A stretch of DNA of 64,000 nt from Vibrio neptunius (lineage in GTDB: Bacteria; Pseudomonadota; Gammaproteobacteria; Enterobacterales; Vibrionaceae): assembly GCA_019339365.1 (NCBI GenBank), contig CP079859.1:2232001-2296000 (forward strand), written 5' to 3'. This document shows positions 60,728 through 64,000 of the stretch, in pieces. The notes under the pieces were generated by a model. That model made no database searches. It was given only the letters and a program-made list of their open reading frames with translations, and was not told the DNA's origin. Each line of letters opens with the position of its first letter. Position 1 is the first letter of the stretch. The translations under genes and the position numbers were made by a program.

Positions 60728-62142
60728 GCGAATTTCCTAACGCTGACCACAAACAGAGCCATGAGTACTGGATAACGAACTACATCCAAACCAAATGACA
60801 AAACACTGCTTCTAGAAACCAATATTTCACTATATTCGAACAACCAAAATACCGCGACCATGGATAGGGTGATTGGAACAAGAAGCTCTGATGTAATTTT
60901 CTTTTCACGTTCGTCGGTTGTGTAAATCACTCCTAATGCCGTAATCATAATACCTAACCAAACACCAAATACGGGAATCGGCCATACGAAGACCATGACT
61001 AGCCCAGCAGCAATCAACCCCAACCACGTTGCTTTGGATTGTATCAAAGGCATCACCTCTACATCAGGTTTATTATCTAACCGAATCAGATGCCATGCAC
61101 ACAAACCGCCAATCAGCAACCCACTCACCATGTCGACAATAAAGTGCGTACCCGTGTAAAAACTGGAAATAGCCAGCCAAGTAATCAAGCTCACACCCAC
61201 ACCTACTAGATAATCTGGCCTGTTTTCCCTCATTTTATTGATTAGCAGGGTAATAACACACATCCAAACAGCAAATGGTAAGCTCGGCAAACTATAACCT
61301 GAGAATTGTGGCAAAGCACTGCTCGCAAGATAAACTTGTGGCGGTGGAAGCTGAAACCCTTGTTTCGCTAGTAAAACAACCAGTGAAGTAATGGTTACAG
61401 CGAAAAACACTTTATAGCTAAAATCTCGCCCAAATCGCCAATAAAGATAAGGAAAGAGAACCAGCAACATGAGCGGATGATTGAGTTGAAGGCTTAACTT
61501 AAATAGCTCTTCAACAATAGCTTCAGCACGGATTGGTAACTTATCTAATAACAAACGGAACTCATTTAACCAAGCCAATTCCATTTGATGTAATGTCGGT
61601 GCAGATTCGACCAAGTTATCGACATATCGAACAGATTGAGGGGTTGCTTGTTCAAAGTATCCTGCAATCCGTTTAAGTTGTTCTGGGAATCGATATTCGT
61701 GCGCATTGATCATCTCAGGCGGGATTAACATTGCTGACGCAATTTCAACGCCATAATGCGGTGCAAACCATATTGGTAACTGGTGTGCGTCAAATGAGTC
61801 ATCAATATGGAAAGCAAGGATCTCCGAATCCGAAATACAATCGTAATAGATAGTGTTGTTTCTCTGGCCTAACACTTTATTGATTGAAACAACCAGCCCA
61901 GTTTCTTCCCAAGTTTCTCTTTGCGCGGCCAAATCTGGCTTTTCACCTTGTTTGACATTGCCTGCTGGTAGCCATGACTTACCCGTCAAGATTTCATTAA
62001 CGAGCACTAATTTGTCGTCCGCACGAATGACACAAGCTGCTCCTTCGATTTCAGGTTGTTTTTGTTCTGCGAATAGTAGAGACGAAAAAAATGAGAGTGA
62101 AAAAAACAAAAACACTCGTTCCAACTGCTTAAAAATGGCCAT
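60715..62142 (-). CDS. Exported Nudix hydrolase fused to a degenerate PAP2 membrane domain
   Basis: 475 residues. A signal-peptide-like start (MAIFKQLERVFLFFSLSFFSS, then LLFA/EQ) places the next domain in the periplasm. Residues about 35-150 carry a complete Nudix box (GNVKQGE, seven residues, RETWEETGL), which hydrolyses nucleoside diphosphate-linked compounds. From about 215 on, membrane helices have the layout of PAP2 lipid phosphatases, but the three PAP2 motifs are damaged: K-x6-RP has PP, PSGH is PSLP, and SR-x5-H has lost its R, while THFIVD keeps H-x3-D. So the second domain may bind rather than cleave its lipid. Nudix-PAP2 fusions occur in Vibrio and relatives. Confidence 0.8.
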   Translation of the reverse strand: MAIFKQLERVFLFFSLSFFSSLLFAEQKQPEIEGAACVIRADDKLVLVNEILTGKSWLPAGNVKQGEKPDLAAQRETWEETGLVVSINKVLGQRNNTIYYDCISDSEILAFHIDDSFDAHQLPIWFAPHYGVEIASAMLIPPEMINAHEYRFPEQLKRIAGYFEQATPQSVRYVDNLVESAPTLHQMELAWLNEFRLLLDKLPIRAEAIVEELFKLSLQLNHPLMLLVLFPYLYWRFGRDFSYKVFFAVTITSLVVLLAKQGFQLPPPQVYLASSALPQFSGYSLPSLPFAVWMCVITLLINKMRENRPDYLVGVGVSLITWLAISSFYTGTHFIVDMVSGLLIGGLCAWHLIRLDNKPDVEVMPLIQSKATWLGLIAAGLVMVFVWPIPVFGVWLGIMITALGVIYTTDEREKKITSELLVPITLSMVAVFWLFEYSEILVSRSSVLSFGLDVVRYPVLMALFVVSVRKFAKAA

Positions 62143-62157
62143 TTATTACTTCTTGAT

Positions 62158-62635
62158 TTAATCCACTGACTTACGGAGCCAATGGATATGATGTTCGAAA
62201 CCGAATTCTTTATAAAAATCTAAGGCAATGCTGTTAAAATGCCACACTTCAACAAATATCTGCTTAACGCCGCAGTCGTCAAAGCGTTGCTCGATCAACT
62301 CACATAATTGTTTTGCGATACCTGACTTACGACACTCAGGCAATACATAAAGTTCATCGATACTTCCCATTTGCACAGGTCTACTCACACTAGAAGTCAG
62401 CTCACAAAAATGACCTGATATGAACCCGACAATCCGTTGTTTATAATGAGCGACGAGTACGATACATTCAGGGTCATCTAAATATCGACCAATACTTTTT
62501 TTCCTGCTCAATTTCCTCAGCAGGTTTAAAGTGCTCTGAACATTGGTTATGGTGCTCATCGTGTAGTCTGAACATCAGATCATTGAGCTGTTCCAAATCA
62601 TGTGGTTGGGCTGCTCTAATTTTCACTTCTTGCAT
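62158..62635 (-). CDS. GNAT-family acetyltransferase (frameshifted)
   Basis: A 158-residue acetyltransferase once repaired. From ATG 62635 the chain reads MQEVKIRAAQPHDLEQLNDL and on to EEIEQEK, then leaves frame at seven A on the coding strand (62496-62502). With six A it continues KSIGRYLDDPECIVLVAHYKQ and then shows the GNAT core: IDELYVLPECRKSGIAKQLC (acetyl-CoA loop, R-x-x-G-I-A) and VWHFNSIALDFYKEFGF. The substrate is unknown; proteins and small molecules are both possible. It lies just upstream of the Nudix-PAP2 gene, 15 bases apart, so the two are likely co-transcribed. Confidence 0.82.
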
Positions 62636-62695
62636 ACTTTATTTTCGCGCCACAAATAAAGCGACAGTGTGAGTCGAACATAAAAATTTATCAAC

Positions 62696-62719
62696 TAAAA
62701 AGCCCCTTTCAAAAGGGGC
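62696..62719 (-). terminator. Terminator after prpE
   Basis: Stem GCCCCTTT/AAAGGGGC (62702-62709 with 62712-62719) and a run of T on the minus strand lie 30 bases beyond the prpE stop. Confidence 0.88.
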
Positions 62720-62748
62720 GATTTAATAATTATGGAACGCCATCTCAA

Positions 62749-64000
62749 CTATGAGTCGAGCGCTTTCTGAATTTCTTCTAAGCTTGAGGGGTCATCAATG
62801 GTGGAAGGAATGGTATAGTTTTCGCCGTCGGCGATTTGTCGAATCGTCTTACGTAGGATTTTACCGGAACGAGTTTTTGGTAAACGTTCAACAACCAGTG
62901 CGTGTTTAAAGCAAGCGACGGCACCGATTTCATCTCGTACCTTACCCACAAGTTCACCTTCAAGCTGCAAGTCATCGACTTTGACACCGTCCTTTAGCAC
63001 CACAAACCCTAATGGTAGCTGCCCTTTTAAGTCATCATGCACACCAACAACCGCACATTCCGCGATAGCAGGGTGACCGCCAACAATTTCTTCCATTTCG
63101 CCGGTCGATAGTCGATGACCTGCGACATTGATCACATCATCGATACGCCCCATGATAAATAGGTAACCTTCATCATCAAGATAACCACCATCACCAGACA
63201 CATAATACCCAGAAAACTGACTTAAATACCCCGATTCGAAGCGGTCATGGTTACGCCAGACTGTAGGTAAACAACCTGGTGGCAGCGGTCGTTTCAGAGC
63301 AACAAAGCCTTGCTTGTTCGGTGCAACCGACTCTCCCAACTCATCAAGAATCTCTACCTGATAACCGGGAATGGGTTTCGTCGCCGAACCGGCTTTCACT
63401 GGCAATAGCTCAAGACCTGTCGGATTGCCTGCAATAGGCCAACCAGTCTCCGTTTGCCACCAATGATCAATCACAGGTTTTTGTGTTTTAGTTTCGACCC
63501 ACTCTAGCGTTGGCGGATCCAAGCGCTCGCCCGCCATAAAGAGCGCTTTTAAACTAGAAAGGTCGAATTGCTTGATAAGCTTCCCATCGGGGTCTTCTTT
63601 CTTTATTGCGCGAAAAGCCGTTGGCGCAGAGAAAAGCACATCAACTTTATACTCTTCACACACTCGCCAGAATGCGCCCGGATCCGGAGTCCGTACTGGC
63701 TTGCCTTCAAATAGTACTGTTGTACAGCCATGAATCAGCGGCGCATAGACAATGTAAGAGTGGCCTACGACCCAGCCCACATCAGAAGCTGCCCAGTAAA
63801 CACCATTTTGTGGAACATTATAAATCGCACTCATTGAGTACTTCATCGCGACAGCGTGGCCTCCGTTGTCACGCACGACTCCTTTCGGTTTTCCGGTTGT
63901 TCCTGAGGTGTAAAGAATGTAGAGAGGGTCAGTAGCCAGAACTGGTACGCACGCATGAGGTAAAGCGTTGTTGCAAGCCTTTATCCAATCTACGTCTCGC
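62749..64000 (-). CDS. prpE: Propionyl-CoA synthetase PrpE (5' end cut by window edge)
   Basis: The frame is open to the right edge, so the N-terminal part lies outside; 416 residues of about 630 are seen. It activates propionate to propionyl-CoA for the methylcitrate cycle. The AMP-binding loop YTSGTTGKPKG is at the edge (about 63895-63925). GWPIAGNP, GYYVSGDGGYLDDEG, GRIDDVINVAGHRLS and the C-terminal KTRSGKILR, whose last lysine is the acylation-sensitive residue in the family, follow. The end GENYTIPSTIDDPSSLEEI is typical of PrpE rather than Acs. Other prp genes would be expected upstream, outside the window. Confidence 0.93.
   Translation of the reverse strand, partial: RDVDWIKACNNALPHACVPVLATDPLYILYTSGTTGKPKGVVRDNGGHAVAMKYSMSAIYNVPQNGVYWAASDVGWVVGHSYIVYAPLIHGCTTVLFEGKPVRTPDPGAFWRVCEEYKVDVLFSAPTAFRAIKKEDPDGKLIKQFDLSSLKALFMAGERLDPPTLEWVETKTQKPVIDHWWQTETGWPIAGNPTGLELLPVKAGSATKPIPGYQVEILDELGESVAPNKQGFVALKRPLPPGCLPTVWRNHDRFESGYLSQFSGYYVSGDGGYLDDEGYLFIMGRIDDVINVAGHRLSTGEMEEIVGGHPAIAECAVVGVHDDLKGQLPLGFVVLKDGVKVDDLQLEGELVGKVRDEIGAVACFKHALVVERLPKTRSGKILRKTIRQIADGENYTIPSTIDDPSSLEEIQKALDS

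Overview
The window reads as a chromosomal segment of a marine gammaproteobacterium, most likely a Vibrio. The basis is protein similarity recalled by eye (NAD-GDH, PepN, Prc/ProQ, LetAB, AapJQMP, QueC/E, ZapC) and gene order shared with enterics: rlmL-uup and zapC-pyrD; prc-proQ, msrC, letA-letB-rsmF; yccA-tusE-rlmI. No rRNA, tRNA, CRISPR array, insertion sequence, integron or phage gene was recognised. No database search was possible, so the genus is an inference and the species is open.

Layout. 1-6 kb (minus strand): uup (cut by the left edge), a thioredoxin-fold protein, rlmL, zapC, pyrD. 6-18 kb (minus): the giant NAD-glutamate dehydrogenase, a DUF2835 protein, pepN, an unknown exported protein, then proQ-prc, and msrC. 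18-25.6 kb (plus): an MsbA-like ABC exporter, letA, letB and rsmF, an envelope lipid-transport block. 25.7-31.3 kb: cvfB, an unknown two-TM protein, a hot-dog protein, a degenerate PEP-synthase-like domain divergent from aroH, and yajQ. 31.3-37 kb: a siroheme-synthase-like protein and the aapJQMP amino-acid importer. 37-39.7 kb: yccA, tusE, rlmI. 39.7-58 kb: the accessory centrepiece. 58-64 kb: DUF2750, queC/queE, a Cof-type phosphatase, a Nudix-PAP2 fusion, a GNAT acetyltransferase and prpE (cut by the right edge).

The centrepiece is one giant surface adhesin gene of about 15.8 kb on the minus strand (about 5,265 residues once a single-base frameshift near 46.64 kb is repaired). It has a LapA-type retention module with a TAAG (LapG-type) cleavage site at residues 94-97, six near-identical 816-bp tandem repeats plus a half unit, candidate ligand-binding modules (DUF4114-like, jelly-roll-like, PA14-like), a VWA domain with a MIDAS motif, and C-terminal RTX repeats. 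Divergent from it lie a TolC/LapE-like outer-membrane channel and an OmpA-family lipoprotein-like or periplasmic protein with a calcium-binding repeat. This suggests a c-di-GMP-controlled, protease-releasable biofilm adhesin secreted by a type I system. The inner-membrane transporter pair (LapB/LapC) and the LapD/LapG control pair are not in this window.

A second striking signal is technical or evolutionary: seven otherwise intact genes (rlmL, cvfB, aapM, rlmI, the adhesin, queC, a GNAT gene) are each broken by one single-base indel. Six of these lie in a run of four to eight identical bases. In every case repairing one base gives the length expected for the family where that length is known. 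This looks more like sequencing error than gene decay, but it should be checked against reads.
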